A stretch of 64,000 bases of DNA, taken from positions 8,166,861 through 8,230,860 of the forward strand of contig NW_015622541.1 in NCBI RefSeq assembly GCF_000835495.1, written 5' to 3'. Numbering within the stretch: the first letter of the stretch is position 1; each line of letters begins with the position of its first letter. Below, in pieces: positions 22,329 through 33,870 of the stretch. This DNA comes from Cladophialophora immunda. Lineage: Eukaryota > Ascomycota > Eurotiomycetes > Chaetothyriales > Herpotrichiellaceae. The notes beneath the pieces are model-generated. The model was not told the origin of the DNA and did not search any database. It saw only the letters and a list, made by a program, of their open reading frames with translations. The translations under genes were made by a program, and so were the position numbers.

Positions 22329-23248
22329 CCCTATTAGTAATACCGTAAATATTTCATGGTGAAATATTTAGAAGGACTAATTATATAGGGTAGGTAGACT
22401 CTATAGTAACCGTGAAATATTTAAAAACACTACGGTAAAATATTTGATATTCCTAACGGAATCTTAGGACTAAAATTAGTAGGCTAATTATTTACTATAG
22501 ATAGGTATTAAATCCTAAATTATATACCTATATAAGCCCTAAGGATTAAGTTATTAGCCGCTATAGATAGATAACTATATTTTAATAGAGTACTCCTAAG
22601 ATTATATATCTATAGTTATCTAACGAAACTTAATATTAACTATAGATATACGTACTAAAGTCTATTAGCGTTACGTAAATCCTTTAAGGTCTAGTAAGAT
22701 CTAGTATTTTAACAGTTAGTCCTCCTAACTACTAGATAGCCCTAGTATTATGAGCTACTATATGACACGTGAGGTGTCCACAGGCAAACCCGTAGTAGTT
22801 TACTTAGTGATATAGTAGGGAGGGACGCTATAGCTAAGACTAGAAACTAAGTGTATAGTATATAGACCTATACGTATAGTAGATGATCGTGAGGAACTCG
22901 ATTCTATATAACTATTATTAACTACGAGGAGAACTATATAGTTAAGTGCGGCTATATACTACTCGGGATATATGTTTAATATGTTACTCTATTAGATATA
23001 TTAAACATATCAACATATTTCTGAGCTTATCTAGGTATATTACTCTATTACCCTACTAGGTTATACTAATATATTTACTAAGACACTAGCGTCTGATATA
23101 TTCTCCTTAGTTAACCTTCCTCCTTATCTCCCCCCTTAGCCTCCTATATAGTCAGTTCGTAATACCTCCCCCTCCTTTAACGTATACGTTACCCTTAACG
23201 TACTTAAGGTAAGCGTATCCCTTTCCTCTTTCCTTTTACTTCTTCCTT
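22329..23248. other. AT-rich, RIP-mutated spacer with short palindromes
   Basis: The left end holds several near-palindromes around GTGAAATATTT (22345-22445). They resemble the ends of a small terminal-inverted-repeat element or LTR, but no boundaries can be fixed. The rest shows the TpA-rich mutated composition and no frame I can read. Confidence 0.4.
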
Positions 23249-23800
23249 ATGGCTAATTATGCTAAAGATTCTGAAACCCCCTTAATCCTAACGATATCGT
23301 AACTTAAGTGACGCTATTATAAAGCTCAGCTCCCGCGCTCTTAATCCCTATCTAGAGTATACTAAATCGCACTCTATCTACATTATTCGTCGTAGCTATT
23401 CGAAGTGCGGTCCCTATACTAAAAAGAATATAACCTATTATAGTCACTTTTCTAAGGCTAAGTTTGATTAACTCGAAAATAAGAAGTAGGAGTTAATTTA
23501 GTAAGGCTAGGAGGCCTAAAATTTAATATTAGCCTTAGCTAAGTAATTATTAGAAACTTAGTAGCGTATTACTAATATAAATAAAACAGTGGATGTCCTG
23601 ACGAAGCGTTAGGAGGATATAGCGGATCGTAAGGTAGCGGCCCTAGGTTTACTTAACGATAGTGATAGTACGGATATAGCGGTAATAGATACGGATCCCT
23701 TTATCTAGGATAATCTAGCTTTTAACGCGGTTATTTTTTCTGATCCGTCCCTCTCTTTTCCCGAGTTCAGGGATATAGGATAGCTCTCTAAGTTATCTAG
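23249..23800 (+). pseudogene. RIP-broken ORF with Cys-containing N-part and coiled coil
   Basis: From about 23390 a plus-strand frame can be followed despite many TAG/TAA codons. It has a basic segment with a Cys (RRSYSKCGPYTKK), then a Gln/Glu/Lys-rich stretch with heptad character, then an acidic tail with LLNDSDSTDIAVIDTDP. An ATG at 23249 opens a different frame, so an intron or a frameshift lies between. The layout resembles small Cys-motif plus coiled-coil ORFs common in repeat-rich fungal DNA. No function can be assigned. Confidence 0.5.
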
Positions 23801-23899
23801 TCGATGATTCTTTAGTACTATTATTCTTTATCCCGATCCTTAGGCTTAACTCTAGATAATCTAATGTAGTACTAGTAATATTTAATAATAAGTGTCTTA

Positions 23900-26800
23900 G
23901 GTACGTTTTCCCTTAGTTCCTAGGTATTAGGTTCCGTTATTAACTAATATACTAGATATTACGTCAGTACTAGGAACCCTTAATAGACTAATATCTTTTC
24001 TAGCTTCATTTCTTATATCCCGTAGAGTCCTACGTCGGTTATTCCTCGCTAGCGTTTAGTATTAGTCTCGTTTTCTAGTTCTAGTTCTTTTAGAATAATA
24101 GGTTACGTACCTATCCTTTAATAGTATTCCTTCTTTACTCTAGATAGTAAGTTATCGCTATATTCCTAAGTATTCTCTAAATTATCATATCCTAACTACT
24201 TAACTAGGTATATATCGATATACTTAATAGCTTCCGATCTAGGGCTAAAGTTAACTAACCTTTTAATCTCATACTTTAGTTCTCCTATTTCCTTATCGAT
24301 CTCTACTAGTCCTAGTTTCGCGTTTAGATCCCTATATAGTTCTAGTAGGGATTTATAGAATACTAGGTGTATTTCTAGTGTCTTTAGGAGATCTAGTTCG
24401 TATATAACTAGTCCTAGTTTCTTTTTAATGCGATATAGTCCGATTTTAGTATAATCTAGTTTATCGCTTAGTTATTTTATTTTAATGTTTTTTCTTCTTA
24501 TATAGACTATCCCTCCCTTTTTAAGGTCTAATCCCTTAGATCTTCTTTTATTTTCTCTTTCTACTATTTTTTCTGATATTTTTTATAACTCCTTTTACAT
24601 TATATTATATAGCTCTTTTATTTTATTAACCTCTATCCTTACTTCTTCTAATATTAGTTTCTTAAATTTTAGTGTTTTAAATATATTTAGATAATGTCTA
24701 TATATTACGTAGAATAATGATATTCCTATTATAGCGGTGCTATTATTAAATGCTATTTATACCGTTAGTAGTAGTTATGCCTAATTATCCTGCTAATAAT
24801 TAACGTAGTATTATAAATATTATTTAAGTATTTAGTTTATTCTTTCCGTTTGACCATCTATCTATAGGTAGTATACCGTTAATAACTTCGTATCTATCCC
24901 TAAGAGGTCCATTAAGGATTACTAAAACTGTAATATAAATAGTTTATCTCTATCTGAGATTATCTTATTTAGTATCCCGTATTATAATATAACTATTCTA
25001 ACGAATAAGTAGGCTAAATCTCTTACTATCGCTTTTTCAGTAAATAGTAGTATATATACGTATTTCGTTAGTCTTTTAATAATCACTATAATACTATTAT
25101 ACTCTTTACTTATAAGGGGTTCTTAAGATATTAGTAGTTTTATAATAAAGTTAATTATAATGGAGTCCTACGGTCTATTTAGTATTTATAGTACTATAAG
25201 TAATCTATATAGTCTATATCGTTCTTTCTTTATTTTCTTATAGGTATCGTATTTTCTAATATATTCTTCGATATCTTTTCTAAGTCCTTTCTATATAAAG
25301 TCTCTTATAATTAACTTAATTATTTTTATAATTCTAGGGTACTCTATAAGTTAGCTATTATATCTTTCTTTTATAATATCCTATTTTTACTCTTCGATTA
25401 GCTTAATATCTATAATTACTAAATTATAGTCGTATCCTCTATATTATAGTATTTACTCGTTAGTCTTAAGTAGTGTATTAGGTTTAGGTCTTACTATCCC
25501 TATATAGTCTAGTCTTCTACTTAATGTATCTACTTAACTATTTTCGATTCCTTTAATATAGTAGATTCTAAAGTTGTATCTTACTAAGGTTTCTACCTAT
25601 CTCACTTATCGCCTATTTAGATCCTTTATCGTTATCTAGTAAGTGAGGTTTTTATAGTTAGTGAATATCTATATTAAGTACTTTACTCCTTCTAGGTATA
25701 CTCTCTATTATCGTAACGCTTCTATAATAACGAGTAATTCTTTATTATAGATATCGTAGTTTGATTCTAGTTAAGTTATTCGTCTTAAGTAGTAGACTAT
25801 AGGTCGTAATCGGCTATTCTTATCTTTCTATATAAGATATACCTCTATTACCTTATCTAACGTATCGATTTTGAGTATTAACTCCTTTTCTAGGTCGAAT
25901 AATATAAGGATAGGTATAGAGGTTATCTATCCCTTTAGTCCCTTAAAGGCGTATTCATATTTATTATCCTAGTTAAAGATATAGTCTTTCTTTATTAAAT
26001 TCGTTAGAGGTACCGCGATTCTTAAAAATCCTTAGATAAACCTCCTATAGTAGTTAATAAGACCTAAGAACTATTATACTTCTTTTATACTTATTAGTAT
26101 AAACTAGTCGTTAATAGTCTAAACTTTATTAGGGTTTAGCGCTAGTCCTTATAATAATATAATATAGTCTAGAAATACTATTGTATATATATAAAATTCG
26201 CATTTACTTAATTTAATCGGTAGGTCCTTTTCTTTTAGTACTTATAGGACTTTTTATACGTATTAGATATATTTATCGTATATTTTAGAAAATATAAGGA
26301 TATTATCTAAGTATACGACGATAAACTCATCTAAGTACTCTCTTAGGGTATTATTAATAAGTTCTTAGAAGGTAGCTAGTACGTTAGTTAGTCTAAAGGG
26401 CATTATCTGATACTTATATAGACTCTATCTAGTCCTGAACGCTATCTTCTACTCCTCTCCTTCCTTTATTCTTACCCTATAGTATACGTCTCTTACGTTA
26501 ATTACTATAAACTATTTAGCTTCTAAGAGTCAGTCCTATAATTTATCGATTCTTAGTATCGGATATTAATTTTTCTTTATTATCGCGTTAAGGCGTCTAT
26601 AGTCGATATATAGTCTTAATCCCCTATCCTTTTTTAGTATAAAGAGTACTATATAAGCTACTTTTGACTTTAAAGGTCTAATAAACTCTTTTATAAGGTG
26701 TTTATTAATATACTCTTTAAGGAAGTCTTCTTCCTTTTCAGATATTAGGATTAGTTATACGTAGTATTCCGGATCTTTTTCTTCTTCTAAGGGTATCTTA

Positions 26801-27400
26801 TAATCTTATAGTTTATATTCTAGTAAGGCCGTATTATCTTCTCTTTCTTTAGTAAGGTCTTTAAAGTCTTTATATTCCGGTAGTATCTCCCTAATACTAG
26901 AGTTAACTAGTATACGTTCTATTAGTCGTACTAAAATCGTTCTTTTTAGAGCCTTTAAGGATAATTAGTCCTCCCTTTATGTAGTGCTATATTTCGTAAA
27001 TATTACTATCCTTATTTACTAGTTAATAGTTAGGTTATGTTTTTAAAGCTAGTCTATTCCTAAAACTACGTTGTATCCTAGGATATCTATTATATCTAGG
27101 TTTATTATTTCCTCGTATTTCGTAATTATTAACGGAACGTTTTTCATTTCTATCATTACCTATCTTAATAGTTATCCATCTACTATCTTTAAGGGGTATA
27201 GAAGTCTTTTCTTTACTTCGTATTCATATAGTTTTCTAACTATGGTTATACTCGCATAGCTTCGGTTGACTCCTAAGTTAATTATGATAGTAATCTAGAT
27301 ATTCGCTAACTCTGCCGTAAGGGCTATGTAGCGATTGTCTAATATAGTTATCTCTCTTAAATCCTAAGGCTTTCTCCATACATCTTAATACGCTTAAGGT
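23900..27400 (-). mobile_element. Chromodomain-type Ty3/gypsy polyprotein relic (chromovirus)
   Basis: The minus strand shows the pol order of a chromovirus: protease-like NLGVNRSYAS near 27240-27300 (family DSGA), reverse transcriptase VVYLDNILIFSK near 26290-26330, integrase IISDRDKLF near 24940-24970, and a C-terminal chromodomain YLVK-LGYDN near 24140-24220. The second Asp of the YLDD box is Asn by a RIP-type change. I could not find a matching LTR pair, so this may be a truncated copy. It is a different family from the element at 16756-22328, to judge by motif wording. Confidence 0.82.
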
Positions 27401-27764
27401 TAGGCCTATCCCTAAGAATTTCCTAATTTTTATTTAATAAATATATTAATCTACTAATTCTTAATCGATCCCTTATCTCCTTATATTAATAGCTAGTCTC
27501 GTTATTAAGATATTACGGTTTGAAAACTAAGTGTTAAGCGAGAATTTCGTGGATTTATGCTAAGAATTATTAAGGTGTGGCGATGCTAACGTTTAAAATA
27601 ATCTAGTCTCTTACCGTGATAATTCACTAATTAGTTCGCCTACTGTATAATAATCTTTTTATTAGCTCGCTTATAGCGTAATAATTCCTTAATTAGCTCG
27701 CTTATTCAATAACACTCTATAAAGTAACTTATCCGAAGTATACCCCCTCTAGCGAAAGGTAGCT
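27401..27764. other. RIP-mutated spacer
   Basis: Short recurring phrases such as TTAGCTCGCTTAT (27605-27715) suggest an old tandem or LTR fragment. No gene is visible. Confidence 0.35.
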
Positions 27765-28565
27765 AAGAAGGCCAGTACGAGGTGTAGGGAGGAGAAAGCT
27801 AGGCGTAAAGTAGCCGAGAAGGCTAGTGCGAGGTGCATTAACACTAGCTATAGCGAGAGGATCCTAGATACTGTCAAAGGTTGCGAATAACGCTATATAA
27901 GGCGTAGGAGGCGTAAGGAAGAGAAAGCAAAGCGTAAAGTAGCCGACAAAGCTAGTGCGAGGTGCACGAGGCGTAAAGAAGAGAAAGTAAAGCGTAAAGT
28001 AGCCGAGAAGGCCAGTGCGAGGTGTACGAGGCGTAAGGAAGAGAAAGTAAAGCGCAAAGTAGCCGAGAAGGCTAGTGCGAGGTGCATGAGGCGTAAGGAA
28101 GAGAAAGTAAAGCGTAAAGTAACCGATAAAGCTAGTGCGAGGTGTATAAGGCGTAAGGAAGAGAAAGCAAAGCGTAAAGTAGCCGAGAAGGCTAGTATAA
28201 GGTGTATGAGGCGTAAGGAAGAGAAAGTAAAGCGTAAAGCAGCTAAGAAGGCTAGTGCGAGGTGTACGAGGCGTAAGGAAGAGAAAGCAAAGCGTAAAGT
28301 AGCTGAGAAGGCTAGTGCGAGGTGCATTAACACTAGCTATAGCGAGATGATCCCAGATACCGTTAAAGGTCGCGAATAACGCTGCACGAGGCGTAGGAGG
28401 CGTAAGGAAGAGAAAGCGAAGCGTAAAGCAGCCGAGAAGGCTAGTGCGAGGTGTACGAGGCGTAAGGAAGAGAAAGCTAGGCGTAAAGCGGCTGAGAAGG
28501 CTAGTACGAGGTGCATTAATACTAGCTATAGCGAGAGGATATCAGACATAGTTAAAGGCCGTAAA
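27765..28565 (+). repeat. 60-bp (20-codon) coding tandem repeat array
   Basis: From 27901 to 28320 seven units follow each other at exactly 60 bp. One more unit lies before (about 27765-27840) and two after (about 28390-28510). Each unit encodes a 20-residue basic/Ala repeat (RRKEEKxKRKVAEKASARC). Blocks are separated by a second conserved phrase, seen at about 27838, 28326 and 28515, encoding NTSYSE and then PDTVKGRE. Unlike its surroundings the array keeps an open frame (for example 28086-28379). The units are much shorter than the several-hundred-base minimum for RIP, and the CA/TG sites are few. Highly charged helix is predicted; function unknown. Confidence 0.85.
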
Positions 28566-28756
28566 TAACGGTATATAAGGCGTAAGAGATATAAGAGGTA
28601 TAAGGAGGAGAAAGCCTAGCGAAATCTCTTTATAATCCTTTATAATAATAACTATCCCTACTACCCCTTTAAAACTAGATATAGAATAGATCTAACGAAT
28701 ATCTTATGTAGTAACTATTAGATCTAGTCTATATCCTATATAATAATAGATATAGT

Positions 28757-29290
28757 CTTAGGTTAGGAATAAGCCCTATGAGTTATTAGTCTACGAACTA
28801 ACTATAGAGGTATTATTTAATACCCTCTCTCCGCTCTCTCCTCACTAAATACCGTATAATCCTAGGTTAGGAATAAGTCCTATAAGTTATCAGCCTATAA
28901 ACTAACGAACTAACTATAGAGGTATTATTTAATATCCTCCCTCCGCTCTCTCACTAAATACCGTATAATCCTAAGTTAGGAATAAGTCCCGCGAGTTATC
29001 AGTCTATAAACTGACGAACTGACTATAGAGGTATTATTTAATACTCTCCCTCCGCTCTCTCACTAAACACCGTATAATCCTAGATTAGGAATAAGTCCCG
29101 TAAGTTATTAGTCTACGAACTAACGAACTAACTATAGAGGTATTATTCAACACTCTCCCTCCGCTCTCTTACTAAACACTATATAATCCTAGGTTAGGAA
29201 TAAGTCCTACGAGTTATTAGCCTATAAACTGACGAACTGACTATAGAGGTATCATTTAATACCTTCCCTCCACTCCCTCGCTTAGGGACT
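28757..29290. repeat. 109-bp tandem repeat array
   Basis: CCTAGGTTAGGAATAAG-type unit starts fall at 28861, 28970, 29079 and 29188, exactly 109 bp apart; a shorter first unit (104 bp) starts at 28757. Each ends with a CCCTCCGCTCTCTCACTAAA-like phrase. Units differ mostly by transitions. No coding potential is seen. Confidence 0.87.
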
Positions 29291-29370
29291 AATAAGAAGG
29301 AGGATAGGGCTAGGTGGCTAGAGCTCCCTAACTAATAGGGTCTAGTACTTAGAGGCTATGAGTTTCTAGG

Positions 29371-29395
29371 AGAGAGAGATATATATATATATATT
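29371..29395. repeat. (AG)n(AT)n microsatellite
   Basis: A short run of AG followed by about nine AT units. Confidence 0.85.
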
Positions 29396-29799
29396 AGTCT
29401 AGCTTCTCGACTCACTACCTCATCACCTAGTATATATCCTACCTTCGTATAAATAATAACTATATAGAGTATAGACGGTATAATACCTAAGCCCTCCTAA
29501 CTATATAAAAGGGGTTAGCCGCTATTAATAGATAATAATATAGATCCCTCTATCTAACGTCGATAAGAGTAAGATCGTATATAGTAGTAGAAACTCCGGC
29601 ACTAATAATAGCTTAAGAAGTAACAGTAATAGACCCCTAGTTAACGACTGATTAAGTCCCTTCCTAAGTAATCCTTTAACTTCCTAGAGCCTAAGCGAAT
29701 ATCGCTAGCTATTAGACTCTATATCTAAGCCTATGACTTTAGGAGTGACATTAAAGATACTATATACTAGCTTACCGCCCTCGATATAGATAAGTACGA

Positions 29800-32700
29800 A
29801 GCCCTTTACGCAGATAGAGGTCACCTTAGCTAGATATACTACTAAAGTAACGAACCTTTAATACTACTAAGGTAGTAATCCCCCACTACCTAGTAGATAG
29901 TACCCTTTGCCTAGCCCTCTATAGCCTATAGGTATAGAGATAGCTAGGAGTAAGTATAAAACCCCTTTACTACGCTACACCGCCTACCACTATACCCCCC
30001 CTTAAAGTAGTAGTAGATCTATTACTATCTCGCATCTCCCTATCTATATACCGGTACCTTATAGTCGTTAAGTTATCCTTCTACCACCTCTACTATCTCC
30101 ACACTATCTACTCTCTCTCGTACACACTAGACTACTACTTAAATCCCTTAGGACTAGCATAGTGATAAGGGTTATATATCCATATTAAGTGATAATAGTA
30201 GCGAAGAGGGGGAGGAATAGAAGGACGTTAAGAAACCGTTCGTTAAGGCCACTATAAGTGTAAATACCTATAATACCTATCCTAGGAGGTCTCCGTCTAT
30301 AAGAGCCTTAAGTTCCATCACCACATCCTACGCTATAGCCTATACCTCTACTAGAATATCCAGTCGTTCTATAGCTCCACTAATATTCATATAAATAACG
30401 GTAAGGATCCGTATATTATACTCCCCTAGTTAATTATCCTAAGCTATATACGCCTCTATAAGAGTAGCCCTTCCTACGAACCTATCCCTAGCGCACCCTA
30501 TACTAGTTACTATATGTACATCTGCGAGAGCGTCGCCATAATCGCCTACATTTAATAAATCGCACGACCCTATAGGGTTATACGAAGCTTTCGACTAACC
30601 TGATTCCGAAAACTCTACTACCCCTAATAACCCTATTAGAATAGACGGTCTCCGCACCCTACTAGAGCTTATTAACTTAGACCCTTCTAAGATATCTAAC
30701 TTTAAGGAAGAGGAGGAAGACTAAGAGGAGGAAGACCTAGAGGAGGATAGTCTCTATAGTGAGAGTGAGGCTAGTAAAGCGGATGAGGACGACTAAGACT
30801 AGGTCACCTTTATAGTATAGAAGCTCGTCACCTAGTACTACTTAGATAATCACTATAGCTATACGCCCTAGAAACACACTCGCCTACTATAAGAACACAA
30901 TAATATTATTAGTAACTAAGAGTATCATAACCTCGCCTCCTACTTCGCTCAAGATAGTCTACCCTCCGTCCTATAGGTAGACTATAGCATTAACTAACTC
31001 CTCACACCGGCCTAGGTAAAGATAGACTTTACTCCGTCCACAGTACAGTAGGCAGACGCTATCTATAGGATAGATATTGACCACCCGTACCCGCGCTATG
31101 TCTACCTCTATGCCTATACCACCCCTAGCGCTAACCCTAAGATATCCTATAATATCGACAGCTTCATAGGCTTTACTACATCGCTAGCGTTCGCGCGGGA
31201 AGGCCTCAATATTAAGCTAGCGCCCTAGGTCCGCAAGAATATGACATCTAACACCCACATCACCATTACAACCTACCGCGAATCCACTCCGCATAATAGC
31301 TCACCGGTCAAAGGGTACGAAGGAGACTACGAGCCTATCTATCCTCATACCGTAGAAACCCTCCTCCGCGATATCCCCTATTTCTTCGTAGGTTAGCTAT
31401 TCAGCGCGCGTAACGTCGAGGTCTACTTCCTTTTCCCCTATATCCCCGTTAATAATCGCTTTATTAGACTCACTAGGCACTAGCTACACTAATAGTTCAA
31501 CCTTATTTTCCTCCCCACCCTCCAGTCCGTTACGCCCTCCTACGTCCTCTAATACCTCCCTACGTCACTACGCTAGGCGTAGACTAACGCGGTAGCCACG
31601 TAGACTAAAGGGCGCTAGGTCACTATAAAGAGCTACTAAAGCGTCTAGGCTATCTACTATACCCTCTAGTCCACCTTCCTCTAGCTACTCTAGACTACCG
31701 TCCTTAAGGAGATCGATGTGCGACCCGACCTCTAGGATTTTCGCGACCCCTAAATTTTCTTCTACGCTAAAGGTACTAAGCTTATGTTTAAGAGCTATAG
31801 TAGCTATAGTATAACTATACTTAATACGCTCTAAGAGTGAGATAAGTAGATATACTAAACTTTATAGTGGGAATATATTGACCTAGATCGACTCTACCTT
31901 AACCTTAGGTAAGAGATCTATCCCCCCTAAGACTCCCGCCTACGCTACGTCCCCACTACGTACCTCTAGCGACGCTACTACCTTAAATCCTACGTTGAAT
32001 AACTCTACCTAGAGGAACGGAGGAAGCCGTCATATAAGGCATAGGGGGCTCAATTCTATACGTAGTCCATACTCTGCGATGCGGTGTCCGTCACTAGCGT
32101 CCCGCCCAAGCGCTCGTGTCTCTACCGTAGCGGCGTACGGTACATCCAAAACTATAACCTAGTCAAGGAGGTAGTCTACATTAACGCGTAGATACCCTTT
32201 GATAATGATGCGATGGAAGAGATAGCCGTTGACCCCCTCATCAGCGAGACTACGCGTACTATAGCCGGGGGACGGCCCCGTAAGAGATAGGTCCTACGCC
32301 GCGCCTATACCTAGAGTCAGCACTAGACCCGTATCGCCCTCTACGATAATTAACGTAAAGACTATAGCCTTCATCAAGAGGTGCGGATGATATACTAGTA
32401 TACCGTCGCTATGATAGATACGCTACGTCCGCCATATCCTACTACGGCGCCTACCCACTTAGTTCACAGTCACCTATCCTACGCCTAGACGATCCCAACC
32501 TAAATATACTTCACCTTTCTACGCTAGTACGTTAACTACTTCGCGCTTAGATTCGAGGTTGTCTACGCTTAGGCTACCCCGTACGCCGTCACCTAGGAAT
32601 AGACTAAGATTATGGCTATATTCCTCCGCTATCTCTACTTCGCCCTTAGGGGGCACTAACTCTCACGAGAACCCGCCCTCTAGTATAGTTAACGTAACCT

Positions 32701-33870
32701 ACTTACCGCGGAATAGAGTCTTAATGCCGGTGAGGACAAGGCTAGGCTCTCTCGCTACTATAGCTAGATTAGCCTTAGGTTCTACAATACGCTCCCCTAA
32801 TACGGATACTACTAGCTTAAACCTCGCATTAACTAGGATTAACTCTAGTTCTACTGTAATATCGCTAACTTAGTATTATTTAGTAACCGAGCCCTATAGG
32901 ACGTATACCTATAGTAAGGGGGGTTAATCTAGGATTTCTTTAACTATAAACAGCGACTTAACCTTACATTTTACCTACTTAAGGAGAACCTCCACCTCCC
33001 CAAGGTTAGGAGACGCCTACTATAGTAGATATCGCATATTTACCTAGAATAGTTCCGCATCGACACCCTCTACTCTATCAAACGCGAAATCCTCCCTAAG
33101 TACGTTAAGAACGCCCTACGCAATCTAGAGCCCTTCTACTACTAGTATTTCCACTAGATTATATCCTCTAAGCGTATCTACACCGTCACTAGTAATAAGT
33201 CAGATTTTAAGGAACCTATCCTCCTCTACGACTTCCTCTTCCATTAGGGGGATAAGTTTATCCACCTCTACTAGGACTAAAAACCTTTCTATACGCTCTA
33301 CTACCGTACGTATAGTCAGCTATCTCGCGCGCTCTTCGACCGGGTCTAATATTAATAATACTTTATCCACGTCTATACTTAGTACTTCTTTAAATAGCAC
33401 TAGCTCCTCCCGTACCTAAACTAGTAGGGCCTAACGTAGAAGACTAAAGGCTACGAACGTATATAGTACTCAATTAATGTTAACCGTAATATGGTAGAAT
33501 TAGTTCTCCCTCCTAAGTACCTATAATAAGTCCGCCCTAATGCGTAGATTTAGCTTAGTAGAATAAGTAAGAAGATCTAATACTTATACTATAGAGACTA
33601 GCTAGCTAACCTCCCTAATTAGACCTTATAGTCTCCGGTATAGTAGTCGGAGTGGATTACTATATAGGAACGTCGTACTACCTAAGCTAAGGATAACGGC
33701 GATAGTCACTTAGATCTATAGTCATTCTTATACTAGAGTGCCCGTCAGTGATAGGCCTTATCTACATACTACCTCAAGTAATACCTAACCTCCTAGTCAC
33801 CTCGCTACCACTATTTATAACCCTTATAGCCCCCTATCTAGTTACCCAAAAAGGCTAGTAATGTAGGAAA
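29800..33870 (+). pseudogene. Long RIP-broken ORF of unknown family (over 1,000 codons)
   Basis: A single plus-strand frame is readable from about 30590 to 33870 with almost all breaks being TAG or TAA in place of probable Gln or Trp. Another readable piece (about 30255-30540) precedes it in a different frame. Features seen: a basic/His-rich segment near 30290 (LKFHHHILRY), an acidic tract near 30705-30790 (FKEEEED, EEEDLEEDSLYSESE), a basic stretch near 32270 (AGGRPRKR), and many Tyr-rich hydrophobic segments such as FALRFEVVYA near 32540 and LYDFLFH near 33220. Protein-like composition over 3 kb shows it was a real gene. I do not recognise a family. It lies upstream of and parallel to a SNF2 helicase relic, so both may be cargo or machinery of one element. 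Confidence 0.6.

Noticed and set aside
28086..28333. Minus-strand 146-codon frame with hydrophobic Leu/Phe repeats in the 60-bp array
   Set aside because: Complement of a repeat whose plus strand gives a charged helical repeat. A 60-bp period keeps several frames open by chance, so only the array is reported.
28757..29290. CRISPR-like array from evenly spaced repeats
   Set aside because: The units are continuous 109-bp tandem repeats without unique spacers, in a eukaryotic chromosome end.
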